Notes: generated by a model from the sequence alone, not told the origin. DNA of 11,642 nucleotides from Porticoccaceae bacterium (GCA_003448675.1 DLXZ01000122.1:1-11642), one strand, 5' to 3'. Shown: positions 1 through 8,595, counted from the stretch's first letter. Program-made: numbers and translations.

Positions 1-36
1 CCGAAGATGCCGAAGATGCCGAAGATGCCGAAGATA
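1..36 (+). repeat. 9-bp tandem repeat (GAAGATGCC unit)
   Basis: About four head-to-tail copies of a 9-bp unit, CCGAAGATG in the phase of base 1; the fourth copy has one change (ATA instead of ATG). In the frame that fits the acidic leader of the downstream membrane protein it encodes repeated Glu-Asp-Ala. The array is cut by the window edge, so the full copy number is unknown. Because the unit is a multiple of three, gain or loss of copies would not by itself shift the frame. Confidence 0.85.
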
Positions 37-358
37 CCGGTTCCGCAAAGCGCGGTTTACACCCTCTAATCTGGTTAGCGCCATCTTTGGAAGGACCAGT
101 ATCGTCGGCCTGGCAATGGCTTACATCAATCGCGGCTCCGCGCCGGTCTGGCTGCAAAGCCATTACCAGTTTCAGATAGGAACATTCTGGATAGGTGTGT
201 TATGCGGGGTTATTGGAGCGCTGATGACGCGGGTGCTGGCAGGCTGTTTGATTCTGCTGTTTACACGGGTTTGGCTGGTGATTCGCTGCGTCAAAGGGCT
301 ACAGGCGCTGGATCGAAAAGAAGCAGTCAGCGACCCAACCATCTGGATATTCAGCTAA
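1..358 (+). pseudogene. DUF4870-like small membrane protein, 5'-truncated by the window and apparently frameshifted
   Basis: The frame ending at the TAA at 356-358 gives a conserved-looking C-terminal half from about base 71: an AYINRG motif, WLQSHYQFQIGTFWIG, a hydrophobic segment, then RCVKGLQALDRKEA and a terminal DPTIWIF. This pattern matches the small DUF4870-like inner-membrane proteins of gammaproteobacteria, whose function is unknown. Upstream the frame breaks. Bases 3-50 read in another frame as an acidic leader (EDAEDAEDAEDTGSAK). Bases 52-66 read in a third frame as AVYTL, and bases 71 onward continue LVSAIFG. Removing one base near 51 and one A at 68/69 restores AVYTLYLVSAIFG, the expected first membrane segment. 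So there are two +1 frameshifts, from real decay or sequence error. If it is intact in life, the ATG at 116 could only start a stub lacking that segment. It converges on the kinase gene with a 7-bp gap. The family assignment is from recognition, not a search. Confidence 0.72.
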
Positions 359-365
359 CTCGCAT

Positions 366-3287
366 TCAGCCTACCGCCGTTCGCAGAGCCTCGCTGGCCT
401 TGGCATACTCGATCCTCACTATTTCCAGTTGATCCCTGGAAAGTTCCAGATCGCCACTGCCGCCCGCCCGCTCAAGCACCGCGCAGGATTTCGCCAACCG
501 TAGCGCCGCCACATTGCCACAGGAGGATTTCAGCGAATGGGCCGTTTCCCGTATTTTTTCCGCATTGCCCTCGGTAATAAATTTATGCAGGTCATTCTGC
601 AGGTTTTGAGCCACCTGGATAAACAGCTCCACTATGTGCGCAAGCTTGTCGGGCTCCTCGCTGTAAAGATTTTCCAGTTGCGCAAAAGCGTCCAGATCGA
701 GAATGTCTGTTTCATCGTCGTCGTCCAGCCGATCTTTTAGGGTACACGCCTCGCTCGGACTCACATCATTAGCCGTTTCACCGTCGGCGGCCCCCGTCTC
801 GCTTGATACAGCCACTGGAACCCACCTTGCCAGCAGGCCCGCCAGATCATCCTGAGAAAATGGCTTGCTTAGGTAGTCGTCCATACCGCTTTCCAGAAAA
901 CGCTCGCGATCACCGGTCATGGCATTGGCAGTCAAAGCCACAATCGGAATATGCCGGTCTTTATCCTGCTCCCATTCACGGATCATGAACGTCGATTCGA
1001 TGCCATCGATATCCGGCATGTGAATATCCATCAGCACCAAGTGGTAATCGCCACCAAACAGGGCATTCGCTGCCTCCCGACCATTGGCAGCCACGTCGAC
1101 TTCCAGTCCCATTTTTTCAAGCATGGTCTTAGCGACTTCCTGGTTAATTGGGTTATCCTCGGCAACCAGCACCTTGCCACTGAATGCCCGCACGCGTCCT
1201 CCTTCGGTACTGGTAGCACCTTTGCCAACAACAGGTGTGATTTTCGAATGGTTTTCAAACACACTCCGCAGGCAAATCTGGAGGTCTTTTCTGTTAATCG
1301 GCTTTGCCAACACACCAGCAAAGCCCACCCGCATCCTTTCCTTCTGTGCCGTTAGGCTTTCAGAACCGAGCAATACTATCGCCACATCACGTAGACCTTG
1401 GTCCGCCCGCACCGCTCTTGCCAACTCCACACCGTCCATACCGGGCATGATCAAATCCAATAGCAACACGTCGAAAGACTGACCGGATTCGCGCAATAGC
1501 CTCAAAGCTTCCAAACCACTGGATGCCTCGACAGCTTTCGCTTTCCAGTTACGCAGATACTGCACCAGCACTTCCCGGCTGGCGGCGTCGTCATCAACCA
1601 CCAGCACTGTGCGCCCAGTAAAATCGTTGACTTCGCTGTTGAGGTCCACCTCGTGGGCTTCCTGCTTCTCCAACTCAATCACAAATGAAAAGGTACTACC
1701 CACGCCAACTGAGCTGTTGACACTTAACTCGCCACCCATCAACCGCACCAGTTGAGAAGAAATACTCAAGCCAAGTCCAGTGCCGCCAAAACGTCGGGAA
1801 GTGGTGCCATCAGCCTGGTTGAACGCCTCGAATATGGTTTTCAGTTTATCCTGGGTGATGCCAATGCCCGTGTCTTTCACTTCAATTTTCAAACGCAGTC
1901 GATCGTCCAGTTCTTCAACCAGGTTTGTCGCAACCGCCACCTCCCCCCGCTCGGTAAACTTAATGGCGTTACCAATCAGGTTGGTCAACACCTGACGCAG
2001 TCGCGTGGGATCACCGTACACCGCACAAAGTTGTTCAAGAGGCGCGGCATGGATCAACTTAATCCCCTTTGTGACCGCTGTTTCGTTCAACAGACCGCAG
2101 GTATCGTCCAGCAAGTCATTAAAATTAAAGCCAACATTTTCCAGCACCAACTTACCGGCCTCGATTTTTGAAAAATCGAGAATATCGTTAACGATAGCAA
2201 GTAGCGCCTGCCCGGAATTCTTAATATTGTTGATATAACGGCTTTGTATTTTATCCACATCGGTATCCGCCAGGATGTCCGCCATCCCCAACATGCCGTT
2301 CATGGGCGTGCGGATCTCATGACTCATATTGGCGAGAAACTGTGATTTAGCTTTGCTCGCTGATTCTGCCATTAGCTTTGCTTCCGCCAACGCCGCTATC
2401 GTGGACTGCAGTCGATCATTGGTCGCCGACAAGTCCGCGGTTCGCTCGGCAACCAGGACTTCGAGATCGCTCCGGTACGACTGCAGCGCAGCTTCCCTGC
2501 CGCGGACCTCATCGAGCATCAAGCTAAAACCACGATAGAGTTCTCCGACCTCATCCTTTCTCTCCTCTTCACCAGATAAGGACGGGACATGGAGAATGTC
2601 TTCGGAAGCCTCCGCCATCGATTTGGTCAACTTCAACAGGGGCGAGGTAATGATTCGTTGCAAATACCACGCAATAGCCAGCACAGAAACCACGACCAGC
2701 GCCGCGCTAATCAATGCGACCGTCAGGTATTCCCGCAAATGCTCCAGCAGGCGCTGTTTTGACGCTACGATATGCAAGGCGCCAATTCCCGACTCGTCCA
2801 GCAGCACCGGTTGCGTGAAATGCATCAAGTCATTCGCTTCAACTAATATCTCTTGCTTTGTTTCGATCAGATCATGGATCGCTTGATCCCGAGAGACAGC
2901 GGATTCTGCGTCAAACAAATGCTCCAAGCCGTAATCTGGAAAGCCGGATACCTTGTAATCCGCAAAACTGTGTTCTGCTTCCGAGTGCCCGCCATGACTG
3001 GCAATATCGGGCTGTACATAAAGCCTTGCAAACACAATATCGGGGTTTGCCTTTAACGCCGATAGCGTCTCCCGTGCCGCCGACTGATCCTGAAAAGCGA
3101 TACTCGCCGCACTGTTCCAGGCGATCACGCTGGCTAATTGCCGCAATTCGGCACGCAATTCCCGCAGTTCGCTTTCTCTCACGGTAATAGCGGCAAACCA
3201 GACTGCAGGCACCAAAGCCAGCGCCGCGGTGAGAGACATAATGCCCACGAGCTTCAACCGCAGGGGAATGTTCTCAAACCGAATCAA
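366..3287 (-). CDS. CHASE8-HAMP hybrid sensor histidine kinase with two receivers and an HPt domain (BarA-like layout)
   Basis: Inner-membrane multistep phosphorelay kinase. Numbered from the start chosen here (973 aa): TM1 about 13-35; periplasmic CHASE8-like domain about 37-186; TM2 about 187-209; HAMP about 209-264; coiled linker; HisKA with His323 in [12 protein letters not shown]; HATPase with N-box Asn436/Asn440, DTGIGI (472-477) and GTGLGL (502-507); REC1 with Asp611 and KP near 662; REC2 with Asp754 in LMDIHMPD; HPt with His917 in [10 protein letters not shown]. All phosphotransfer residues are present. The open frame extends to a TTG at 3320, but that lies inside the preceding gene and has no Shine-Dalgarno. 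The TTG at 3287 has AGGGGG six bases upstream and gives the usual short N-terminus ([13 protein letters not shown]), so I chose it. It is the last gene of the TonB receptor-YfiR-kinase operon. YfiN uses a CHASE8-type domain to bind YfiR, so YfiR is the likely input partner (inference). No output regulator is visible. Confidence 0.95.
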   Translation of the reverse strand: MIRFENIPLRLKLVGIMSLTAALALVPAVWFAAITVRESELRELRAELRQLASVIAWNSAASIAFQDQSAARETLSALKANPDIVFARLYVQPDIASHGGHSEAEHSFADYKVSGFPDYGLEHLFDAESAVSRDQAIHDLIETKQEILVEANDLMHFTQPVLLDESGIGALHIVASKQRLLEHLREYLTVALISAALVVVSVLAIAWYLQRIITSPLLKLTKSMAEASEDILHVPSLSGEEERKDEVGELYRGFSLMLDEVRGREAALQSYRSDLEVLVAERTADLSATNDRLQSTIAALAEAKLMAESASKAKSQFLANMSHEIRTPMNGMLGMADILADTDVDKIQSRYINNIKNSGQALLAIVNDILDFSKIEAGKLVLENVGFNFNDLLDDTCGLLNETAVTKGIKLIHAAPLEQLCAVYGDPTRLRQVLTNLIGNAIKFTERGEVAVATNLVEELDDRLRLKIEVKDTGIGITQDKLKTIFEAFNQADGTTSRRFGGTGLGLSISSQLVRLMGGELSVNSSVGVGSTFSFVIELEKQEAHEVDLNSEVNDFTGRTVLVVDDDAASREVLVQYLRNWKAKAVEASSGLEALRLLRESGQSFDVLLLDLIMPGMDGVELARAVRADQGLRDVAIVLLGSESLTAQKERMRVGFAGVLAKPINRKDLQICLRSVFENHSKITPVVGKGATSTEGGRVRAFSGKVLVAEDNPINQEVAKTMLEKMGLEVDVAANGREAANALFGGDYHLVLMDIHMPDIDGIESTFMIREWEQDKDRHIPIVALTANAMTGDRERFLESGMDDYLSKPFSQDDLAGLLARWVPVAVSSETGAADGETANDVSPSEACTLKDRLDDDDETDILDLDAFAQLENLYSEEPDKLAHIVELFIQVAQNLQNDLHKFITEGNAEKIRETAHSLKSSCGNVAALRLAKSCAVLERAGGSGDLELSRDQLEIVRIEYAKASEALRTAVG

Positions 3288-3299
3288 AATCCACCCCCT
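3288..3299 (-). promoter_or_regulatory. Shine-Dalgarno deciding the TTG start of the hybrid kinase
   Basis: On the minus strand AGGGGG (3299-3294) is followed by six bases (TGGATT) and then TTG at 3287. The A and first G of this motif belong to the TAG stop codon (3300-3298) of the YfiR-like gene, so termination of one gene and initiation of the next overlap physically. This suggests translational coupling. Confidence 0.6.
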
Positions 3300-3828
3300 A
3301 CTCTTTGACGTGCTCGGCAAGTTTGAGGAGCCGCGAGCTCAGCTTGATGTTGGCTCGGCGCGCATTGCTTAAGTCAACCTCAAATACCATGCGCTCGTGT
3401 TCAGTAAAAAGGTTAATGACGCCACCGGTATCGGTAAATCCCGGCATCTCACCAATCGTCAGCACGGGTAAGTCAGCAATGGCTGCGAATAATCTGCCTA
3501 GCGCTTCTCGTTCGGTGCGCTGCACAAAGATCAGTTGGCAATTTTGGGGCCGTTCCAACCACACACTTGTTTGTACCTCTATCGGGTGCGAACCAATACT
3601 TTTTTTTGTCAGCGGTTGAAATGCGTGGGCGAGGGATTCTTCTCCCATCACGCAAACCCTGAAGGGCGCGTGGTTACTGGCATAGACCCGTGCAGGCCAT
3701 TCAGAGAAGCGCGCAAAATTTAAAGTGAAAGCCGCCAGCAAGCGATGCGCTTCCATTGCCTGCGGTTGCGCATATGCTTTTGCGCCACACAGAACGAGCA
3801 AAAAAAACGTCAATCGCTTGCTAAGCAT
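3298..3828 (-). CDS. YfiR family (DUF4154) periplasmic protein
   Basis: 176 aa, close to the usual YfiR length. Residues 1-20 are a Sec signal peptide with a hydrophobic core and an AYA|QP cleavage site. Cys14 is not in a lipobox, so a soluble periplasmic protein is expected. The mature part shows the family pattern: [14 protein letters not shown] near 32-45, FRVCVMG near 56-62, [10 protein letters not shown] near 97-106, [21 protein letters not shown] near 121-141, and a closing [24 protein letters not shown]. In Pseudomonas, YfiR represses the diguanylate cyclase YfiN from the periplasm and is relieved by YfiB. Cys59 and Cys97 are spaced like one of the two disulfides known in P. aeruginosa YfiR; the second pair is missing. 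It lies 31 bp after the TonB receptor gene and 10 bp before the chosen kinase start. The kinase carries the YfiN-type sensor domain, so this protein probably gates the kinase (inference). Confidence 0.92.
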   Translation of the reverse strand: MLSKRLTFFLLVLCGAKAYAQPQAMEAHRLLAAFTLNFARFSEWPARVYASNHAPFRVCVMGEESLAHAFQPLTKKSIGSHPIEVQTSVWLERPQNCQLIFVQRTEREALGRLFAAIADLPVLTIGEMPGFTDTGGVINLFTEHERMVFEVDLSNARRANIKLSSRLLKLAEHVKE

Positions 3829-3859
3829 TTAAACTTTACTCTATTAGCAGGCAAACCCC

Positions 3860-5929
3860 TTACCAGGGCCGCCACATTATTTTAAAAGAAACACTCCTTT
3901 CTATTTCCGTCGGCAGGGTAAAAGACTCCTCGATATACTCTGGATGAGCCGGATCAAGCAGATTCTGACCGACCAAAGCCAACTCCAGGTTTTTATTTGG
4001 TCGCCAGGCAAGGCGTACATCCGCGCTCAGGTAAGCGTCAATTTGGTACACGCTTTCATTTCGGCCATCAACTGCATGTGCTTGATCTGTATAACGAAGC
4101 CAGACATCAAGTTCGACATTATTGGTAAGATCGTACTGGGAACGCAGGGAAACCTGGTGGCGTGGGGCCTCGCCATTTTGCAACTTATCCGTGGCGTTAC
4201 GTGTATCAAAGTTTTGCTCCAGATAGCCGTAGACCAGATCCCAGCGCCAGGTTTCGGTAGGCTGCCACACTGCGGACAGCTCAAAACCATGGGTATCACC
4301 CGACAGTTTGTTATTAAAGCGTATAGATTGTTGAACGTGGGTACCCATGAATACCGGGGGCTCCAGCCCAACGGAGCGTAGGTCGTCGTAGTCATTGTAG
4401 AAAGCGGCAAAATCAAGCATCAGCGATCCCGCAACGGTGACGCGATAACCGCCCTCCCAGGCAATCAGCTGCTCTGAGTCGTAACCATCGTCACCAATCA
4501 GCCGGACGACAACCGGCGGGATAAAAGGCGGCACGGGAGGAACCACGGTTTGCAGAAAATCCACATCGTGTTCAACCCGGGACGCAACACGCACGGCCCG
4601 AGAAGCGCCCAGCCACAACTTTTGATTGTCCGCGAGCGACCACATCAATCGCACACTGGGTTGTATTTCCGTACCGGTGTAATCATTACGCTCAAATTTA
4701 CTGCCCAGCGCTAACCAAAGCCTGTCACTAACAAGGGTGATTTCGTCCTGAAGGAAGAAACTGAAAACTTCGTCATCTCGCCTGGTATCACCGAGCACTG
4801 CGGCCACGTTGCCATTGAAATCTGTCTCGAAATACCGATAGCCCAATCCCCAGATAACATGATGTTTGTCCCACCCTGCAATGAGGTGTTGCAACTCAAA
4901 ATCCATAGTTTTATCGGTCTGGTCCGCGAACCCCTCATTGCGGTTATTAAAATCATAGTAGGCCTGCAGGGTAAATTCCGAATCCGCCGATTGTGTATGG
5001 CGCCAACGACCAAGAAAATTCCAACCATCGGTTTCAACCGTGTCATTTAAAAAATTCACGAAAGGGGGAGCAAGATCGGGCAGCAGCAATTGCTGGTCAA
5101 AATTTCCCCGGTAAAAATCACCCTGGAAAGTGAAAGTATTCTTATAGGATGGTTGCAGATCGACACGAAAACCGCCACGCTGAGCATCTCCCTCGTCACC
5201 AGCGTCGCCCCCGCTTTCTCGTTCGGTTTCGTCACGTTCGGTGGTCTTGAGGTAAATGCGCGCATAACTATTTTCCGCAAACCGGCGGCCCGCGCGTACA
5301 GCAACCGCCCCTTGGATTTCGTCACCAAGCATTGCCGTCACCAGAGAACCCTGGGTATCGGCGGCATGTCGTGAACTGATATTAATCACACCATTGACCG
5401 CGTTGGCGCCCCATAAAGTAGCACCCGGACCACGGATTACCTCGATTCGCTCAATATCTTCAAGCATCAAATCGCTGGCTTCCCAGTAAACACCAGAAAA
5501 AGCCGGGGAATACACCGTGCGCCCATCCACTAGCACAAGCAACTTATTGGCGAAGCGGCCATTGAAGCCACGGGCTGAAACCGCCCATTTATTGCCATCT
5601 ATGCGCGCCACATTGATGCCAGGCGCCAGTCTCAGAACGTCGGGCACACTGGTTGCGCCGGAACGGCGGATATCTTCCTGGGTAATAACGAAAATCGCGG
5701 CGGCACTGTCGGACAGTTTGCGAACCTGTTTGCTAACCGAGGTCACCTCGATATCCATCAAGGCTTCAATATCAAAGTCCACCATATTTTCGTCATTGGA
5801 CCAGGCCACATCGATCCACCCCACAACCAGGAGGACTATGCCGACACCGAATACGACGCTTCGGTCGCAAGCATCCAGTACAGATGTTTTCGCCGTTACA
5901 AACCGGCTAGGTTTGACGGAATAACTCAT
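3860..5929 (-). CDS. TonB-dependent outer-membrane receptor
   Basis: 689 aa, a normal length for a plug-plus-barrel receptor. The hydrophobic core at about 24-42 is the signal peptide, with cleavage probably near residues 44-45. The stretch around 58-67 (LMDIEVTSVSK) may hold the TonB-box region. The plug domain runs about 70-190, with VITQEDIRRSGATSVPDVLR, SARGFNGRFANKLLVLVDGR, IERIEVIRGPGATLWGANAV and NGVINI. The rest is a beta-barrel of alternating amphipathic strands ending in aromatic residues (FKIMWRPW). A proline-rich segment (VVPPVPPFIPPVV) near the middle probably lies in an extracellular loop. The ATG at 5929 has AAGGGTG a few bases upstream. The ligand cannot be read from the sequence; no Fur-box-like site was found upstream. 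It is followed at 31 bp by the yfiR-like gene and then the CHASE8 kinase, so it may act as signal receptor as well as, or instead of, an importer (inference). Confidence 0.93.
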   Translation of the reverse strand: MSYSVKPSRFVTAKTSVLDACDRSVVFGVGIVLLVVGWIDVAWSNDENMVDFDIEALMDIEVTSVSKQVRKLSDSAAAIFVITQEDIRRSGATSVPDVLRLAPGINVARIDGNKWAVSARGFNGRFANKLLVLVDGRTVYSPAFSGVYWEASDLMLEDIERIEVIRGPGATLWGANAVNGVINISSRHAADTQGSLVTAMLGDEIQGAVAVRAGRRFAENSYARIYLKTTERDETERESGGDAGDEGDAQRGGFRVDLQPSYKNTFTFQGDFYRGNFDQQLLLPDLAPPFVNFLNDTVETDGWNFLGRWRHTQSADSEFTLQAYYDFNNRNEGFADQTDKTMDFELQHLIAGWDKHHVIWGLGYRYFETDFNGNVAAVLGDTRRDDEVFSFFLQDEITLVSDRLWLALGSKFERNDYTGTEIQPSVRLMWSLADNQKLWLGASRAVRVASRVEHDVDFLQTVVPPVPPFIPPVVVRLIGDDGYDSEQLIAWEGGYRVTVAGSLMLDFAAFYNDYDDLRSVGLEPPVFMGTHVQQSIRFNNKLSGDTHGFELSAVWQPTETWRWDLVYGYLEQNFDTRNATDKLQNGEAPRHQVSLRSQYDLTNNVELDVWLRYTDQAHAVDGRNESVYQIDAYLSADVRLAWRPNKNLELALVGQNLLDPAHPEYIEESFTLPTEIERSVSFKIMWRPW

Positions 5930-6031
5930 AATTCACCCTTCTCGCATTGTTCAAGTTGGGCGTCACGATATTTGGTGGAACTTTTCGCACTATCGCGTAT
6001 TCTTCGGTCGGCGAAGCTCCCATCTTGAAGC
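5930..6031 (-). other. 102-bp gap between the c-di-GMP regulator and the TonB receptor
   Basis: Holds the receptor's ribosome binding site and a short hairpin (CTTCG-gtcgg-CGAAG, 6002-6016) without a following T-run, so not a convincing terminator. I see no good -10/-35 pair. Whether the receptor operon is read through from the GGDEF-EAL gene or has its own promoter cannot be settled from the sequence. Confidence 0.4.
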
Positions 6032-8275
6032 TCAAACCGTAAAAAAATCACGCGCCGAAAAGTCGTTAATAAACTCCGGTATATGCTCACCGAGCAGGGG
6101 TTTTCCAAACAACCAACCCTGCCCGAATGCACAGTTTTCCGCTTTCAACAACGTCAGCTGATGCACTTCCTCTATACCCTCGGCCACCACCTCAAAACCT
6201 AAGGAATGGGCCATCGCGATAATGGCCTTGGTGATAGCCGTATTATTCGCATCAACCCCCACGCCCTGCACGAATGATTGATCAACTTTCAGGGTATCGA
6301 TTGGAAAGCGGCTCAAATAACTCAAGGACGAGTAGCCGGTACCAAAATCATCAATTGAAATCGCCACTCCCAACTCCTTTAGTTCTTGAAAGGTGTTGAT
6401 GCTGGTTTCGACATCGTCCATGACCACGCTCTCTGTCAACTCCAGTTCTAGCAAATCAGCCGACAGACATGTCTCGGCTAACACACCGGCAACCAGCTTG
6501 ACGAGATCACCGCGGCGGAACTGCACGCCACTCAAATTGACCGCTACTTTTAGCGGTGGCAAGCCTTGTCTCTGCCAGGACTTAACCTGTGCACACGCTG
6601 TTTTCATCACCCAGGCGCCAATAGAGACAATTAATCCTGTTTTTTCCGCCACCGGAATAAATTCCGCTGGCGAAATGTCACCCAGGTCTGGGTTGCGCCA
6701 GCGCAGCAAAGCCTCGACGCCCATAAACCGGCCATCACTCAGACGGATCTGGGGTTGATAATTCAAAACCAGCTCCTGCCGCTCTACCGCCGTTCTTAAC
6801 CGGGTTTCTAGCTCCAGTAACCGCAGCGCCTTTTGATTCATTTCCGGGGCATAGAACCGGTAAGTATTTTTACCTGCTTTTTTGGCTTCATACATGGCGA
6901 TGTCCGCGTTTTTCAACAACTCACTCGCGCTGTTACCGTCGTCAGGGAAAACGGATACGCCCATACTTACACTCGCATACACTTCATGAGGGACAACCCC
7001 CTGGCCAGGGGTTTCCACGGCAATCAAAAACGCTTCGGACAAGCTTTCTGTGATTCTTTTCGCCACCGCGCTGGCATTGGATTTACCCTGCAATCCGCTC
7101 AGCATGAGAATGAATTCATCGCCGCCAAAGCGGGCGAGCACCCGACTTTCTTTGCTTCTAGCGATCAGGTCACTTTCCCGACAAATACTACTCAACCGCT
7201 CGGAAAACTTTCCGATAAACTGATCGCCAACATGGTGCCCGTGGGAATCGTTGACTCGCTTGAAGTCATCAATATCCAGATAGATCAGCGCCAGTGAAGA
7301 CCCCATGCGTTTGTGTAGCTGGAGCGAACGTTCCAGCTCCTGAATAAAAGCAGAGCGATTGTGCAGGCCCGTGAGATCATCAAAAAAGGCCATGTGCCGT
7401 ATTTTTGCTTCGTTACGCCTGGTTTCACTGATATCCTGAATAGTACCCATGACGTGCCTGGCAGATCCTCGGCCCTCTTTTACAAGGCTTTCACCGGTAA
7501 TCTTAATCACACGTACCGATTTGTCCGCTGTTACAACCCTGAATTCGACCGTCCAGTTATTGGGGTCTGTGGTTAACACGGGGAATTTTTTAACCAGTTC
7601 CGCTTTGTCTTCTTCGTGAACGATGCTGATACATTTTTTCAAAGTGTCCAGCTTATGCAAAGGATGACCAACAATTTTGTCGACTTCATCCGAATACACA
7701 AATACGCCGGTATCCAGGTTTAGATCCCAGTAGCCCAGCTTGGCGATGCGCTGTGCGTTAAGCAAGCGTTGGCGGTTTTTCTCCAGCTCGGCAAAACTTG
7801 TCGAAGCACGAAGAATATAGCGAATTCGTTGCAGTAAAACCGACCAGTTAATGGGTTTGCCCACGAAATCCGTCGCTTTGACATCGAAAGCTTGTTCCGC
7901 CGCACCGACATCATCGCTGCCGGTTACCATAATAACGGGTATCCGTCGCGTGGACGCATTTGCGCGTAATTGCCTGCACGCGCCAAAACCATCGAGCCGG
8001 GGCATCATGACATCGAGGAGAATCAGATCCGGCACGACTTGTTTCGCCAGAGCCACCGTCTCGACGCCATCCGCCGCCAGATGCACCTCAAATCCCACTT
8101 TCTCCAGCATGTCTCGCGAAATTTCCCGGGCCAGAGGATCATCGTCAGCGACAAGAATCCGTTTTAGCGGTTGGCCGACTGCCGCTGCTTCCTTTTCGCC
8201 TGGGGAACGGTGGAAATTTTCTTTTACGCCAGCCATTTTGCTGTCGCTAGCAAACTCCTCATCGTCGCTCCGCAT
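6032..8275 (-). CDS. Response regulator with PAS, GGDEF and EAL domains (c-di-GMP synthesis/degradation)
   Basis: 747 aa, cytoplasmic, no membrane segment. REC is at about 38-155, with acidic residues at 44-46, phosphoacceptor Asp88 (DLILLDVMMP), Thr118 and Lys140 (GKP). A PAS/PAC domain lies at about 175-285. The GGDEF domain is about 290-475, with motif GGDEF intact at 384-388 and metal-site Asp in YLDIDDFKRVND. The EAL domain is about 485-735, with Glu521 of EAL, Asn580 (NLSGVQF), Glu615 (ELTES), DDFGTG (642-647), Lys663, Glu699 (AEGIEE) and Gln719 all kept. Both activities look possible, and phosphorylation or the PAS ligand would decide which dominates. An RESD motif (366-369) resembles an allosteric I-site, but 14 residues rather than 5 separate it from GGDEF. 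The ATG at 8275 has a weak AGG upstream. It lies first in the minus-strand block, 102 bp before the receptor gene. The kinase downstream is a candidate phosphodonor (inference). Confidence 0.95.
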   Translation of the reverse strand: MRSDDEEFASDSKMAGVKENFHRSPGEKEAAAVGQPLKRILVADDDPLAREISRDMLEKVGFEVHLAADGVETVALAKQVVPDLILLDVMMPRLDGFGACRQLRANASTRRIPVIMVTGSDDVGAAEQAFDVKATDFVGKPINWSVLLQRIRYILRASTSFAELEKNRQRLLNAQRIAKLGYWDLNLDTGVFVYSDEVDKIVGHPLHKLDTLKKCISIVHEEDKAELVKKFPVLTTDPNNWTVEFRVVTADKSVRVIKITGESLVKEGRGSARHVMGTIQDISETRRNEAKIRHMAFFDDLTGLHNRSAFIQELERSLQLHKRMGSSLALIYLDIDDFKRVNDSHGHHVGDQFIGKFSERLSSICRESDLIARSKESRVLARFGGDEFILMLSGLQGKSNASAVAKRITESLSEAFLIAVETPGQGVVPHEVYASVSMGVSVFPDDGNSASELLKNADIAMYEAKKAGKNTYRFYAPEMNQKALRLLELETRLRTAVERQELVLNYQPQIRLSDGRFMGVEALLRWRNPDLGDISPAEFIPVAEKTGLIVSIGAWVMKTACAQVKSWQRQGLPPLKVAVNLSGVQFRRGDLVKLVAGVLAETCLSADLLELELTESVVMDDVETSINTFQELKELGVAISIDDFGTGYSSLSYLSRFPIDTLKVDQSFVQGVGVDANNTAITKAIIAMAHSLGFEVVAEGIEEVHQLTLLKAENCAFGQGWLFGKPLLGEHIPEFINDFSARDFFTV

Positions 8276-8310
8276 TGTTTATGACCTATTGTTAGCGGTA
8301 TCCTCGCCTC

Positions 8311-8339
8311 AAAATACCACTAAAGAGTCTATGCAACAA
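8311..8339 (-). promoter_or_regulatory. Possible sigma-70 promoter for the GGDEF-EAL gene
   Basis: On the minus strand TTGTTG (8339-8334) and TATTTT (8316-8311) are separated by 17 bases, and the ATG at 8275 lies 35 bases beyond the -10. Matches are only 3/6 and 4/6, so this rests mainly on spacing and position. Confidence 0.3.
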
Positions 8340-8583
8340 CAGCTTACAAACTAGCATTAACCTTATCATTGAAACACCACGACTCACACCACGGGTTTGA
8401 TTGACTCGAGAATCCGGCGTCAGCCTGGAACCGGAAACAGGTGGCGGATGAATAACCTTTTGTCACCATGAAATTATCCAAGCTCACAAAAATTTTTACC
8501 CGATGGATTACATTCTGTTGTGCACGAGGGCTTTCACGGTTTTAGCCAAACAATACTCACTCGGCGAAACCTCTAAAATAGTT

Positions 8584-8595
8584 GATGACATCATC
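8584..8595. promoter_or_regulatory. Short inverted repeat next to the dehydrogenase RBS
   Basis: GATGA-CA-TCATC, with two perfect 5-bp arms, lies immediately before the GGAGGA ribosome binding site of the dehydrogenase. The position suits an operator or a small hairpin that controls translation, but 5-bp arms can arise by chance. Confidence 0.2.

Noticed and set aside
951..2238. Plus-strand frames of 60-140 codons across the kinase gene
   Set aside because: They are antisense shadows of the kinase, whose domain motifs are continuous on the minus strand.
5990..6035. Possible c-di-GMP riboswitch before the TonB receptor
   Set aside because: The gap has a small hairpin but none of the conserved GEMM core elements, and it is only 102 bp.
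5926..6132. 68-aa minus-strand frame overlapping the 3' end of the GGDEF-EAL gene and the gap after it
   Set aside because: It overlaps the EAL-domain codons in another frame, has no domain-like sequence and simply runs into the receptor start. The EAL frame is clearly the coding one.
8468..8545. 25-codon ATG frame in the divergent intergenic region
   Set aside because: No ribosome binding site, no recognisable product, and such short frames are expected by chance.
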